From the NCBI GenBank assembly GCA_000785145.2, contig JSZA02000005.1, positions 1 to 64,000 of the forward strand: a DNA stretch of 64,000 bases, given 5' to 3'. The stretch is from Candidatus Thiomargarita nelsonii (lineage in GTDB: Bacteria > Pseudomonadota > Gammaproteobacteria > Beggiatoales > Beggiatoaceae). The notes beneath the pieces were generated by a model. That model was not told the origin of the DNA, searched no databases, and saw only the letters and a program-made list of their open reading frames with translations. Below are positions 28,917-38,859 of the stretch, piece by piece (position 1 is the first letter of the stretch; every line of letters starts with the position of its first letter). A program made the translations under genes and the position numbers.

Positions 28917-28985
28917 AGTTCATTTATGTTTTGACTTATCCTTTCTTAAATGCAATCCGTGTAGTTTTCTTTTAGAATCCGTGTA
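28917..28985. repeat. TAGCAGGGATAA-family right arm
   Basis: TGTTTTGACTTATCCTTTCTTAAATGCAATCCGTGTAG, matching the right arm of the element at 20493-20635. No matching left arm is next to it. Confidence 0.55.
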
Positions 28986-29138
28986 GTTTTTGTGCCCCCA
29001 TACCCCCGCTCGCTCCCCTCTCTCGGCCCGCCGCCTCCTGAAAGATTTTTTATATCGTAAAGTAAAACAAAACAAAAGTCAAAACAAAAGTCAAAAGCAA
29101 AACCGACAAGCGTAAAAGCGTAAAAAAGCCAAAAGATA
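28986..29138. other. Low-complexity intergenic stretch
   Basis: C-rich (CCCCCATACCCCCGCTCGC...) then A-rich with AAAACAAAAGTCAAAA repeated, a Lys-codon-like tract on the plus strand. No gene is recognised. Confidence 0.4.
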
Positions 29139-30118
29139 CTAAGGCTGCCTCAACAGACGAAAACCGAGGTCGTCGTCGCGCCTGCCCGGCGATCCGCCGC
29201 CCGGCAGTCCGAGGCGGTGCTGCCCCAGCCGCCGCGATTCACACGGTACGAGCCCGTAGAGGGGCCAGTTGGATCACTAGAGAGGCTGCTACTATAACTA
29301 CTATATATATCCGCAACCCACTCCCATACATTCCCATGCATATCATACAGTCCCCATGGGTTTGGCTTTTTCTGTCCGACGATATGTGCATATCCTTTCG
29401 TCCAATCATCCCCATACCAAGCATAATCCCCTAATAAAGAGCTATCATCTCCAAAGGAATACTCAGTCGTCGTGCCAGCTCTCGCGCTATACTCCCATTG
29501 AGCCTCTGTAGGCAAGCTATAATGCGAGCCCCCCTCTTTATTATTCAACCACGAGATAAACCCCTGTGCATCTTTCCATGACACCCCTGTTACTGCTGCA
29601 TTATCTCCTTGCTGGTTATAACTGGACTTAAAATACCCGCCCTTTTCATCCACATATTTCTTATACTGCCCAACTGTCACCTCATAAACCCCCATATAAA
29701 AATCTTTGGTTATCTCTACCCAATGGACGGGTTTTTCACTATCATACCCCTTTTCACTCCCCATCTTAAACTTGCCTGCCTTTATCAGCTTAAATTTCAT
29801 CCCGATGGAGTTGGTCACTATATCTTGCGTGCCTGTTGTCGAGTTTTCATCCTCATCACTAGAACGAACTAGCCAAAAAGGAGTATCATCGCTCACTTTG
29901 GCTGGTGGTTCACCCGTACTGGCTGACGTTTGACTGAGCCTTTCAGCGACTGTATCGACAATATCATCATAGACATCTTCTATTAAATAGTAAGCTGATA
30001 CGACGGCTATGAGCCCCGCCAAAAAGCCTAAAATTTTATGTTTTTTGAACATCTCCGTGAACAGGCTACCTCCTGTTATCACGAAAATGATCGCCAGAAA
30101 AAATAATTTAATACTCAT
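29139..30118 (-). CDS. Formylglycine-generating-enzyme-fold protein with N-terminal membrane anchor, 3' frameshift
   Basis: Starts at ATG 30118. Two hydrophobic segments ([16 protein letters not shown] and [17 protein letters not shown]) anchor it; an FGE-sulfatase (SUMF1) domain follows from [19 protein letters not shown], with [39 protein letters not shown] and [18 protein letters not shown]. The frame ends at 29150 in an atypical tail. The expected family ending ([12 protein letters not shown], stop at 29139-29141) is encoded one base out of phase, so a single-base indel lies near 29180-29200, or the sequence has an error there. SUMF1-fold proteins are frequent C-terminal hypervariable targets of diversity-generating retroelements; no retroelement of that type is seen here. 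Confidence 0.8.
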
Positions 30119-30228
30119 GATTTCAGTACTTGTGGTGTTGTTTTAAAATCGTCCAAGATAAATCTTGGACTCCTAAAAACGTTGGCTCTCGTACTGCGCT
30201 CATTGAGCCAACACTTAGTAATTTTCTT

Positions 30229-30457
30229 TCAAGTGTAAGCCTCCCAAATATCTTCAATAGGTGCAATCAATTGCTCTGGAGACACCAAAAGTTTAGGCTT
30301 GAAGCGCATTTGGTTACGCCAATCGGTTTGTTGACTAGGAATCAATCTAGCAACTTCTTGTTTATAACGTTCAATAACAATGGTTTCTCCCTTCTCAACT
30401 TGATCAAGATATTACAAATAGATGATTTCTGAATTGAGAGGCTGTGATCGTAGTCAT
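30229..30457 (-). pseudogene. Phd/YefM-type antitoxin gene, frameshifted
   Basis: From ATG 30457 the frame reads MTTITASQFRNHLF and then breaks near 30415. In another phase it continues YLDQVEKGETIVIERYKQEVARLIP, the typical Phd/YefM antitoxin pattern, and ends ...IEDIWEAYT with TGA at 30229-30231. A one-base change near 30415 explains the break. No toxin gene is seen next to it. It would have been a DNA-binding repressor and toxin neutraliser. Confidence 0.65.
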
Positions 30458-30502
30458 CTTATTTGACGGCTATGAGCCCCGCCAAAAATAATAACACAAA
30501 AT

Positions 30503-30529
30503 AGTCCAAAGCTAAAGCTTTGGACTCCA
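30503..30529. repeat. AGTCCAAAGCTAAAGC palindrome
   Basis: Identical in its core to the copies at 16867 and 32904. Directly upstream lies CGGCTATGAGCCCCGCCAAAA, a fragment that also occurs inside the FGE gene (about 30003) and at 32868, pointing to local duplication. Confidence 0.75.
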
Positions 30530-30533
30530 GCTT

Positions 30534-30573
30534 AAAAATCCTATTTTTTTAAATTAAAAAATAGGATTTTTTT
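30534..30573 (-). terminator. Probable obgE terminator
   Basis: AAAAATCCTATTTTTTT pairs with AAAAAATAGGATTTTTT about 60 bases after the obgE stop on the minus strand. The same stem is dispersed in the window (26395, 28235, 31885). Confidence 0.55.
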
Positions 30574-30631
30574 GATACCGATAAGTTTTTGAACAGGATT
30601 TAACGACTTCCAAGATAAATCTTGGACTCCT

Positions 30632-31903
<1,272 letters not shown>

Positions 31904-32455
31904 TTGATACCAACAATTCAAGTTAAAACGGAACAAAACCTGTCAATTAAGTCACAATATGTAGATGTGCTAATTATCTCTAAATCAGACGGAGCAGAAC
32001 TTGAACAAATACCCGATGGGTTTGAATTTCTGGCGGATTATAACATACTGACATATAAATCACTGAAAAAAACCCTAAATCAATGGGCAATTGCAGAAGT
32101 CGTCGGACATTACGTCAGCTATCGAAAAATCATTAGTCCCAGCCAGCAAAACTTACTACCCGAATCAAAAATCATTGCTTAACCAACTGTATCAACTATA
32201 TTTAAAAGAGCAATGCCATTAAGTATCCACCGAGATTTATATATTAATCAGGTGGATACGCTATCGCTTAATCCACCCTACATGTATGGAATTTCCTTAG
32301 CTTAATGGCATTGATTTAAAAGAACCATGCCCTTCATTGAATCGTTGCCAACAGAGCTGAGATTAAAGGGGCTGGCACCGGATGAAGTGTTTAAGCAGTA
32401 TTCACTTTCTGAAATAGAAGCCTATTTGCTTAAGCGAAAAAAGGATAGTCATTAA
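31904..32455 (+). pseudogene. PD-(D/E)XK nuclease family gene, copy 2, truncated and MITE-inserted
   Basis: The N-terminus is lost at a repeat (no native start; TTG at 31904 is accidental). It reads IQVKTEQNLSIKSQYVDVLIISKSDGAELEQIPDGFEFLADYNILTYKSLKKTLNQWAIAEVVGHYVSYRK, a typical PD-(D/E)XK start with Asp in VDVLII. A frameshift or deletion follows near 32175, then LLNQLYQLYLKE. A MITE sits at 32211-32313. The tail resumes MPFIESLPTELRLKGLAPDEVFKQYSLSEIEAYLLKRKKDSH and ends at 32455. It is near-identical at the base level to parts of copy 1 at 28358-28747. Confidence 0.65.
32211..32313. mobile_element. MITE, 103 bp, TSD ATTTAAAAGAG/A
   Basis: CAATGCCATTAAG... at the left and CTTAATGGCATTG at the right, with a GGTGGATACGCTATCGC/ATCCACC interior hairpin. 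Flanks ATTTAAAAGAG and ATTTAAAAGAA match in 10 of 11 positions. The terminal repeats are shorter than in other copies (no TTAAGG at the left). Confidence 0.85.
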
Positions 32456-32538
32456 AAGATAAGTACAGGCGTACTCCGCACAAATAAACGACACGCACGG
32501 CGGAACGGACATCGGTGCGTGGGACGCACCCTACGCTT

Positions 32539-32678
32539 CAATGCCATTAAGTTAAGCTCATGTAGGGTGGATTAAGCGGTAGCGTATCCACATGAATTTA
32601 TAGATTAATCATGTGGATACGCGCAGCGATATCCACCCTCCGACATTGTATGGGATTTGGCTTAACTTAATGGCATTG
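32539..32678. mobile_element. MITE, 140 bp, TSD ACCCTACGCTT
   Basis: Full terminal repeats and an interior of GTAGGGTGGATTAAGCGG...TATCCACCCTCC. Perfect 11 bp duplications lie at 32528-32538 and 32679-32689. The target itself is the end of another repeat (GGGACGCACCCTACG). Confidence 0.9.
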
Positions 32679-32689
32679 ACCCTACGCTT

Positions 32690-33093
32690 GCTTATTGAGC
32701 CGCTGAGACGTGAACATCAAATGGATTTGTTGGAGAGTATGGGGGAATAGTCGTCCAAGATAAATTTTGCAGGACGCGGAGCGTCCATGCAGGCATTCCT
32801 TTGCCTCGCGTGGGAACGGCTTCGCTAAGGGAACGAGATAATAATTTTCCACCAGCTTTCTTATTTGACGGCTATGAGCCCTGCCAAAAAATAACACAAA
32901 ATTGTCCAAAGCTAAAGCTTTGGACTCCAACGATCAGTCACTATTTCAAAGTTCAAAATCGAAGATAACGGTTTTAAAGCTGTCGAGCCTAGCCAATAAT
33001 AATCTAATTTTAGCACAAAAAAAATCGGATATAAATCGTCTGAATTAATTCAGAATTGATATAATATGATATTCAGAGTCTGGAGAAAAAGAC
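32690..33093. other. Intergenic remnants before the Mut7-C gene
   Basis: A plus-strand open tail (RLLIEPLRREHQMDLLESMGE, stop at about 32750) may be the end of a lost gene. Then follow a GTCCAAGATAAATTTTGC half palindrome, GCAGGCATTCCTTTGCCTCGCG, the CGGCTATGAGCC fragment of the FGE gene (about 32868), and the AGTCCAAAGCT palindrome (32904-32930). An AT-rich segment at 32990-33080 with AGTCTGGAGAAAAAGAC just before the next ATG probably holds its promoter and ribosome site. Confidence 0.45.
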
Positions 33094-33831
33094 ATGAATC
33101 AAGTTTATTTTCGTTTTTATGCTGAACTCAATGATTTTCTTCCCACAGAGCGGCGAAATTTTGGCTTTGTACATACGCTCGATAAAAATCCATCGGTGAA
33201 AGACAGTATTGAAGCCTTAGGCGTACCACATACTGAAATTGATTTGATTTTAGTCAATGGAGAATCAGTAGATTTTGCCTATTTATTACAGGATGGCTCA
33301 CGCATCAGTGTTTATCCCGTTTTTGAGGCGATTGATATTACTCCTTTGTTGCGGGTTCGCCCTCAACCGCTGCGTGAAATTTGTTTTATACTTGATGTCC
33401 ATTTGGGTAAATTGGCAAATTATCTACGATTGTTTGGTTTTGATACTTGGTATAGAAACGACTATGAAGATGCCGAATTGGCACAAATTTCGAGTAGCGA
33501 AAAACGTATTTTATTAACACGAGATATGGGGCTATTAAAACGCAGCTTGGTAACGTATGGCTATTTTTTGCGGGAAACTAATCCTAAACGTCAATTGCGC
33601 GAAATCCTGCGTCGCTTTGATTTATTTAGATTAATATCCCCTTTTAGGCGTTGTATCAATTGTAACGGTTCAGTCCACAGTGTGGATAAGGCGGATATCC
33701 GGGAACAAGTCCAAGCAGATACGTTACAATATTATGAGAGATTTTCTCGCTGTGATGACTGTGGAAAAATTTATTGGCAAGGCTCGCATTACAAAAAAAT
33801 GCAAGCGTTTGTGGAAGAGGTGATGGAATGA
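33094..33831 (+). CDS. Mut7-C RNase domain protein with N-terminal ubiquitin-like domain
   Basis: 245 residues. Residues 1-90 form the Mut7-C ubiquitin-like domain (RFYAELNDFLP...DLILVNGESVDFAYLLQDGSRISVYP). From CFILDVHLGKLANYLRLFGFDTWYRNDYEDAEL on comes the Mut7-C PIN-like RNase domain with its conserved Asp, LLTRDMGLLKR, and a zinc-finger-like CINC...CDDCGKIYW at the end. The function is thought to be RNA cleavage; the biological role is unknown. The start has TGGAG upstream. It is intact and followed at 2 bases by the convergent cupin gene. Confidence 0.88.
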   Translation: MNQVYFRFYAELNDFLPTERRNFGFVHTLDKNPSVKDSIEALGVPHTEIDLILVNGESVDFAYLLQDGSRISVYPVFEAIDITPLLRVRPQPLREICFILDVHLGKLANYLRLFGFDTWYRNDYEDAELAQISSSEKRILLTRDMGLLKRSLVTYGYFLRETNPKRQLREILRRFDLFRLISPFRRCINCNGSVHSVDKADIREQVQADTLQYYERFSRCDDCGKIYWQGSHYKKMQAFVEEVME

Positions 33832-33832
33832 T

Positions 33833-34120
33833 TTATTTCAACAATTCGATTTCTAACAAAACTAACTCATAATCGCTCATGTTGATAACATTATGTTCGG
33901 TCCCCGCTTGGCGTGAATAAGATTTTCCAGTGCTGATTTCTTTAATCCTTTGACTCCCATCGGGTCCAACAATCTTCAGTTTACCCGATGTCAGCGGTAC
34001 GACAAGGAAATCATACTCGTGTTGGTGATAAGCTGTTTCAGCAGCAGGCGGAAACCGCCATTCTGTCACACGGGTTCGTTCATTGTCGAGTTGAATGCTT
34101 GATTGTGCTTGAATGCTCAT
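33833..34120 (-). CDS. Small cupin-domain protein
   Basis: 95 residues. A single cupin barrel: TEWRFPPAAETAYHQHEYDFLVVPLTSGKLKIV (metal ligands H-x-H-E) and KSYSRQAGTEHNVINMSDYELVLLEIE (second His). Such proteins are often small enzymes or sensors; the substrate is unknown. Its stop is next to the Mut7-C stop, so the genes converge. Confidence 0.8.
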   Translation of the reverse strand: MSIQAQSSIQLDNERTRVTEWRFPPAAETAYHQHEYDFLVVPLTSGKLKIVGPDGSQRIKEISTGKSYSRQAGTEHNVINMSDYELVLLEIELLK

Positions 34121-34186
34121 TTTAATGATTTGTTCCTCAAGTTAATGTTATTTTTTATCGTTCCTTTGCCTCGCGCTCATCGAGAC

Positions 34187-34239
34187 GTCCAAGATAAATC
34201 TTGGACTCCAAACTCAGGAGTCCAAAATTTATTTTGGAC
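34187..34239. repeat. Two adjacent GGAGTCC palindromes
   Basis: GTCCAAGATAAATCTTGGACTCC at 34187-34209 (described by its halves: GTCCAAGAT and ATCTTGGACTCC) and a second palindrome AGGAGTCCAAAAT / ATTTTGGAC at 34216-34239, head to head. Confidence 0.8.
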
Positions 34240-34350
34240 AATGCCATCGCAATCCTCAATACCAGGATCAACCAAGCTAATAGTGTGTGTTGCCCACTCT
34301 TGTGATAACTTCACGGCTTCAAAAATATCGGATATTTCTAATTCAAACAT
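34240..34350 (-). pseudogene. 5' fragment of an unidentified gene cut by a palindromic repeat
   Basis: From ATG 34350 the frame reads MFELEISDIFEAVKLSQEWATHTISLVDPGIEDCDGIV and then runs into the repeat at 34239. The opening is reminiscent of small phosphatase-like proteins, but this is a weak impression. Only about 37 residues remain. Confidence 0.45.
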
Positions 34351-34385
34351 GATAAACTCTGTTTATTTTTCAGGAGAACACTAGA

Positions 34386-35222
34386 ATGCTTCAAACTATC
34401 TTCCTCATTTTTTGCCTTATCGCACTCATCCCCGCTCACGCCTCTCCCAATGGTTTTCGAGACCCTTTACAAGATGGCAGTCTGGGACCAGAAATGGTTT
34501 GGATACCCGGTGGCTCTTTTAAAATGGGTGATATTCAAGGAGAGCCTGATGAGAATCCGGTGCAAATTGTCACTGTTAAGGGTTTTGCGATGGGAGCTTA
34601 TGAGGTGACGTTTGCAGAATTTGATAAATTTGTTAAGGCGACGGGTAGAAGAAAGCCTTCAGATTCTGGCTGGGGGCGTGGCAATCGTCCAGTCATTAAT
34701 GTCTCTTGGGAAGAGGCGAGGGCTTATACTGAATGGTTAAGTGTGCAAACCGGTCAACAATATCGCTTGCCCACGGAAGCTGAGTGGGAATATGCGGCGC
34801 GAGCAGGAACGGATACAAAATATTGGTGGGGCAATGATATTGGTACTAATAAAGCGAATTGTTATCGTGGCTGTGGTGACCATTTTAAATACACGGCACC
34901 CGTTGGCTCTTTCGCGCCGAATGCTTTCGGTTTATATGATACGGTCGGCAATGTTTCGGAATGGACTTACTCAGAATATGAGAATAAATATAAGGGCAAA
35001 GAAAAACGAGGTATCAGCAAGAGACGTGCAGAAACTACCCGTATGTCCTTGCGTGGCGGTGATTGGTCCAATGGTCCGACAGAAGTACGTTCCGCTTATC
35101 GTAGCATGGGGACAGCGTTTGATCATTATAGTAGCGTGGGGTTGCGGGTTTTAAGACGATATGGTGGTAACAATATTAAGCCAATTGAGTCTTTAAATAA
35201 ACCTCGGCATCATTCCTTGTGA
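34386..35222 (+). CDS. Secreted formylglycine-generating-enzyme-fold (SUMF1) protein
   Basis: 278 residues. A signal peptide (MLQTIFLIFCLIALIPAHAS) precedes one SUMF1/FGE-sulfatase domain: EMVWIPGGSFKMGD, GAYEVTFAEFDKFVKATG, PVINVSWEEARAYTEWL, YRLPTEAEWEYAARAG, NAFGLYDTVGNVSEWT and SLRGGDWSNGPTEVRSAYRS...VGLRVLRRYG. The catalytic cysteines of true FGE are not evident, so it is more likely a binding or pilot protein of the family. The 3' end overlaps the convergent gene at 35176 by 47 bases. Confidence 0.88.
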   Translation: MLQTIFLIFCLIALIPAHASPNGFRDPLQDGSLGPEMVWIPGGSFKMGDIQGEPDENPVQIVTVKGFAMGAYEVTFAEFDKFVKATGRRKPSDSGWGRGNRPVINVSWEEARAYTEWLSVQTGQQYRLPTEAEWEYAARAGTDTKYWWGNDIGTNKANCYRGCGDHFKYTAPVGSFAPNAFGLYDTVGNVSEWTYSEYENKYKGKEKRGISKRRAETTRMSLRGGDWSNGPTEVRSAYRSMGTAFDHYSSVGLRVLRRYGGNNIKPIESLNKPRHHSL

Positions 35223-35595
35223 TATCCGTATCAATAGATGATGATAAGACTTCACCAGCAAGTGGTAACCAATCTTCTGGAATATCCGTACAATCAACCC
35301 GCTCAAGCATGTCGTGGCTCTCTTGATAAGTGATAACTTTAAATACCATTTGATCTTCAGCATCCAGATAGGCATCACGCAGTTCTAATTGACCAAGGCG
35401 TAATTTTTGGAACCGCTCTTGAGACAAAGCAACATATAGCCAAGTCTGTGAAAAGTCCTCCTCATCTATAGATAAGGCGAGGTAATGTTGACCAGAGCCG
35501 TTTCGACAAGAGAATAATCTCGGTATATCATAATATTCGTACACCTCAAGGGTTTTTAATCGTCCCAATATGGTTAACTGCGGCAAGTAAGACAT
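35176..35595 (-). CDS. Hypothetical protein (DUF6575-like)
   Basis: 139 residues: MSYLPQLTILGRLKTLEVYEYYDIPRLFSCRNGSGQHYLAL... It is acidic, with no signal peptide or membrane segment. The VYEYYDxPRLFSCRNxxGxxYLAL pattern recalls the DUF6575 family; recognition is from memory and moderate. It follows the next gene upstream (35608) by 12 bases on the same strand, suggesting a two-gene operon. Confidence 0.6.
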   Translation of the reverse strand: MSYLPQLTILGRLKTLEVYEYYDIPRLFSCRNGSGQHYLALSIDEEDFSQTWLYVALSQERFQKLRLGQLELRDAYLDAEDQMVFKVITYQESHDMLERVDCTDIPEDWLPLAGEVLSSSIDTDITRNDAEVYLKTQLA

Positions 35596-35607
35596 GATGA
35601 TTTTCCT

Positions 35608-36012
35608 CTAAAATGTGACTACCTCAAATAATTCCCAAGGTTTTTCTAACTCCACTGGGAGCCACCATGTATGATGGCTAGAGTCTTCTTTTGAAGGTGT
35701 ATTGAGTATTTTTCCCATAGCATTATTTCCCCTTGCTACCGCGATCTTTTTCCGCAAACTTGGGATACGACGCTTCAAGCGATTGTAATTCTCCAGACAA
35801 TCTTCCAGAGAGGTATGGACTGATAAACCACAGGCTTGACACGTTTTACCTCCCCAGTTTCTATTAGGATACTGGAGACAGTACGATTGAAAATCCTTTT
35901 TTTTAGGAAAATTTCCTGAAATCAGTCGGTAAATTTGCCCATCAAGATTAGCCGCCTTTTCTGGCGGACATTTAGGTGGAAAGTGTGAGGGCCAAGTCAT
36001 ATTATCATTCAT
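35608..36012 (-). CDS. Hypothetical protein, cysteine-containing
   Basis: 134 residues. A CQACGLSVHTSLEDC cluster and CPPEKAANLDGQIYRLISG are the only marked features. I do not recognise the family. It is co-directional with the DUF6575-like gene and probably translated with it. Confidence 0.55.
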   Translation of the reverse strand: MNDNMTWPSHFPPKCPPEKAANLDGQIYRLISGNFPKKKDFQSYCLQYPNRNWGGKTCQACGLSVHTSLEDCLENYNRLKRRIPSLRKKIAVARGNNAMGKILNTPSKEDSSHHTWWLPVELEKPWELFEVVTF

Positions 36013-36176
36013 CCTTATTCCTTTATATCAATTTTCCTGCTTTAGTCTTTTCCTTGCTGTCTCAGCGTTAAACATCATAGTTGCAAAACCTATAAATAAT
36101 TGCAGTTTGCCTCGCGTCCAAGCAGGCATTCCTTTGCCTCGCGTGGGAACGAGAAAATCTGGGCGACTCCTAAAGC

Positions 36177-37847
36177 TTAAACATTCCCCGCAATTTTCTT
36201 AGTAATCACCCACTGTTGTCCAATCGACAAGGTATTATTAACTACCCAATACAAGACCAAACCGGATGGGAAAAAGGCAAAAAACACTGTAAACACAATG
36301 GGCAATACCATCATCATTTTTTGTTGTATCGGATCAATCGGTGCAGGATTGAGGTGATGTTGCACCATCATTGTTGCGCCCATGAGAAGCGGTAGCACAA
36401 AGTAAGGATCCGCTGTCGATAAGTCATTTAGCCAAAAAATAAACGACGCTTGGCGTAATTCGACGCTTTCCAAGAGTACCCAATATAGTGCAATAAATAC
36501 GGGTATTTGAACCACAATCGGTAAACAGCCGCCCAATGGATTGATTTTTTCCTTTTTATACATATCCATCATCGCCTGATTTAAGCGAGACTTGTCATCG
36601 CCATAACGCTCCTTGAGTGCCACTAAACGTGGTTGCAGGCGGCGCATATTGGCCATGGATTTGTAACTGGTGGCCGATAATTGGAAAAATACCAGCTTGA
36701 TAAGCAGTGTTATAATGATAATCGCCCAGCCCCAGTTGCCAACCCATTTATAAATGAGTTCTAATCCCCAAAATAATGGTTGGGCAATAAACCATAGCCA
36801 GCCGTAGTCCACGGTTAAATCAAGTCCTGGAGAGAGTTCAGCTAATTTCTTTTGGACTTTAGGACCGGCATAGAATGCCATTTTAAATGTATGTTGCGCC
36901 TGAGGCGCAACGCTTTGCATTGGTCCATACAAGCCTAAGACATAACGATTACCCGTCGGCAACTTGTTAGTGTAGTAATTGTAGGTTTGTTCACGCTCTG
37001 GTATCCATGCACCGACAAAATAATGTTGAAGCATGGCAGCCCATCCATTAGCCCAAGCCGGACGACCTTCCTTATTGAAATCACCGTCCTGTATATCACC
37101 AAAGGATATTTTTTCATAACGCTGCTCAGGACTGGAAATCGCGCCGCCCATATAGGTATAAGTAAAAGCACTTTGTCCTACATCAGACTCGGTGCGTTGA
37201 AATTGTCCGTATAATCTGCCTTGCCAGGGTTCTGCACTGTTATTTTCAATAACATGTTTTACTTCAAAGGCATAGCTGCCACGTTTAAACGTGTAAATTT
37301 TGCTCACCTTAATGCCTTTATCATTTTGCCAATAGAGTTTGACCTCTAAAGTATCAGCATCATAAGTGAGACTATAATTTTGTTGGTCGCTTTGATACAC
37401 AGTTTGATGTGTTGGTCCAACCCCTTCGGGCAGTAAACCCGATTGTGCTATGAATAAATTGGGCAATTCATCACCCATCAAACGGAAAGGCTCATCCGGT
37501 TTGTCCACTTCAACGGGATAGTTAAGCAAATCAACCTGTCGCACATCGCCGCCAGTGGTATCAATTTCAAGCCTGAACACGTCCGTTTCAACTTGGATAC
37601 GCAAATCGCTCGCTAATAATTTGACAGGTTCTGCCACAGGCAAGAGAGTAGGCGTACTTGGCAAATTGTTTTGAGTTTTGGGTAATTCAGCATCAGACGG
37701 TGTGGATGGCGTTTCTATTGTTGTTTCTGTTGTAGGTGTACCTGCCACGCTAGGCAGTTTGGGTCCATAGTCTTTTTGCCAAGCTTGATACATCATCAAC
37801 AAAATGAAGGTTAAGCCTACGATCAGAATGAGTCTCAAATTATCCAT
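36177..37847 (-). CDS. yidC: Membrane protein insertase YidC
   Basis: 556 residues. N-terminal membrane anchor LRLILIVGLTFILLMMYQAWQ, a large periplasmic domain of the gammaproteobacterial type, then the conserved 60KD_IMP core from LFWGLELIYKWVGNWGWAIIIITLLIKLVFF on (VVQIPVFIALYWVLLESVELRQA, PIVFTVFFAFFPSGLVLYWVVNN). It inserts membrane proteins alone or with SecYEG. It is part of the usual rpmH-rnpA-yidD-yidC order. mnmE, which often follows, is not there; repeats and unknown genes follow instead. Confidence 0.97.
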   Translation of the reverse strand: MDNLRLILIVGLTFILLMMYQAWQKDYGPKLPSVAGTPTTETTIETPSTPSDAELPKTQNNLPSTPTLLPVAEPVKLLASDLRIQVETDVFRLEIDTTGGDVRQVDLLNYPVEVDKPDEPFRLMGDELPNLFIAQSGLLPEGVGPTHQTVYQSDQQNYSLTYDADTLEVKLYWQNDKGIKVSKIYTFKRGSYAFEVKHVIENNSAEPWQGRLYGQFQRTESDVGQSAFTYTYMGGAISSPEQRYEKISFGDIQDGDFNKEGRPAWANGWAAMLQHYFVGAWIPEREQTYNYYTNKLPTGNRYVLGLYGPMQSVAPQAQHTFKMAFYAGPKVQKKLAELSPGLDLTVDYGWLWFIAQPLFWGLELIYKWVGNWGWAIIIITLLIKLVFFQLSATSYKSMANMRRLQPRLVALKERYGDDKSRLNQAMMDMYKKEKINPLGGCLPIVVQIPVFIALYWVLLESVELRQASFIFWLNDLSTADPYFVLPLLMGATMMVQHHLNPAPIDPIQQKMMMVLPIVFTVFFAFFPSGLVLYWVVNNTLSIGQQWVITKKIAGNV

Positions 37848-37857
37848 GTTTATCTAT

Positions 37858-38103
37858 CTATTTATTTTTTCGTTCAGGGACAGGATCAAGCCCGCCGGGA
37901 TGCCAAGGGTGACAACGAAATATTCGTTTGATACTTAAAACGAGACCTCGAAAAGCCCCGTGTGTTTTAATGGCAATCAGTGCATATTCAGAGCAAGTTG
38001 GGTAAAATCGACAATGCGAGCCTAGCCAAGGACTGATGAGCAACTGATAGCCGCGTATTATTATAATTAGGATTTTTTGCATCGACGTGATAGTTGTTGC
38101 CAA
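37858..38103 (-). CDS. yidD: Membrane protein insertion efficiency factor YidD
   Basis: 81 residues with the family signature ISPWLGSHCRFYPTCSEYALIAIKTHGAFRGLVLSIKRIFRCHPWHPGGLDPVP. It assists YidC. It overlaps rnpA by 37 bases, the usual arrangement, and lies 10 bases upstream of yidC. Confidence 0.95.
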   Translation of the reverse strand: MATTITSMQKILIIIIRGYQLLISPWLGSHCRFYPTCSEYALIAIKTHGAFRGLVLSIKRIFRCHPWHPGGLDPVPERKNK

Positions 38104-38429
38104 TGCCTTGCTAATGAGAGTAGTAAGGTATGATTATTGACTTGAGCGACCCCATTTTTTGCCAATACCACGCAGTCCAAACCAGCTAAAAGCGAATGAT
38201 GATGCCGAAAACTCTCACGAGTTAAGCGTTTGAGGCGATTTCTATCCACGGATCGCTTAAGCCGTTTTTTGGAGATCGCCAAGCCTAAGCGAGCGAAATC
38301 CCGCCCATTGAGTCTTGCTAAGATCGTCAGATAAGGACCAGTCGATTTAATAGCCTGCTCAAAAACGTATGTGTAGTCTTGAGCCATCAACAAACGTTGT
38401 TGGCGCGTGAATGGGTAGGGGCCGTTCAT
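38067..38429 (-). CDS. rnpA: Ribonuclease P protein component
   Basis: 120 residues. The RNase P protein core is clear: RLGLAISKKRLKRSVDRNRLKRLTRESFR, the basic RNR motif. It binds RnpB RNA to mature tRNA 5' ends. It follows rpmH by 12 bases. Confidence 0.95.
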   Translation of the reverse strand: MNGPYPFTRQQRLLMAQDYTYVFEQAIKSTGPYLTILARLNGRDFARLGLAISKKRLKRSVDRNRLKRLTRESFRHHHSLLAGLDCVVLAKNGVAQVNNHTLLLSLARHWQQLSRRCKKS

Positions 38430-38441
38430 TTTTTATTTTAT

Positions 38442-38576
38442 TTATGCACTGAGACTTTGACGTCCTTTGGCACGTCGTGCGTTGAGGATTGCTCGTCCGC
38501 TTTTGGTTTTCATACGGGCACGAAAACCGTGACGGCGTTTGCGTACAATCTTACTTGGTTGGAAAGTTCTTTTCAT
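38442..38576 (-). CDS. rpmH: 50S ribosomal protein L34
   Basis: 44 residues: [22 protein letters not shown], then [22 protein letters not shown]. This is a complete L34, the first gene of the rpmH-rnpA-yidD-yidC cluster. The upstream region (38577-38680) should contain its promoter, but part of it is taken by a GGAGTCCAAGAT palindrome. Confidence 0.97.
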   Translation of the reverse strand: MKRTFQPSKIVRKRRHGFRARMKTKSGRAILNARRAKGRQSLSA

Positions 38577-38598
38577 AGTAATCCATTTTACATTTGAG

Positions 38599-38768
38599 TA
38601 GGAGTCCAAGATTTATCTTGGAAAAAAAACAATATTGCGCCGTAATGCGACTTGTCAAGCCATTTAAATGTTTTTCGGGAAATCCGCTACGCTCCATTCC
38701 CGAAACAACAAATAAACTGTTGTTTTTCGGGAAATCCGCTACGCTCCATTCCCGAAACAACAAAAAAC
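38599..38768. repeat. Palindromes between rpmH and dnaN
   Basis: A GGAGTCCAAGAT palindrome (38599-38622) and two copies of the GTTTCGGGAA palindrome (38672-38704, 38727-38760), the unit of the array at 21031. In many gammaproteobacteria this interval carries dnaA and its boxes; neither a dnaA gene nor a TTATCCACA box is seen here. Confidence 0.8.
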
Positions 38769-38859
38769 GATCAAATTATTTTTAATAGTATTTATTATAT
38801 CATCTCACTCGCATATAATGTCACTTTGAAATAACGACTATCATCAGGATATTGTATTT

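Noticed and set aside
34386..35222. True sulfatase-activating formylglycine-generating enzyme
   Set aside because: The fold is clear, but the catalytic cysteine pattern is not evident and no sulfatase gene is near, so only the fold is claimed.
38577..38859. Possible oriC with DnaA boxes between rpmH and dnaN
   Set aside because: No TTATCCACA-like boxes were found on either strand; the interval is made of palindromic repeats and a short AT-rich leader.
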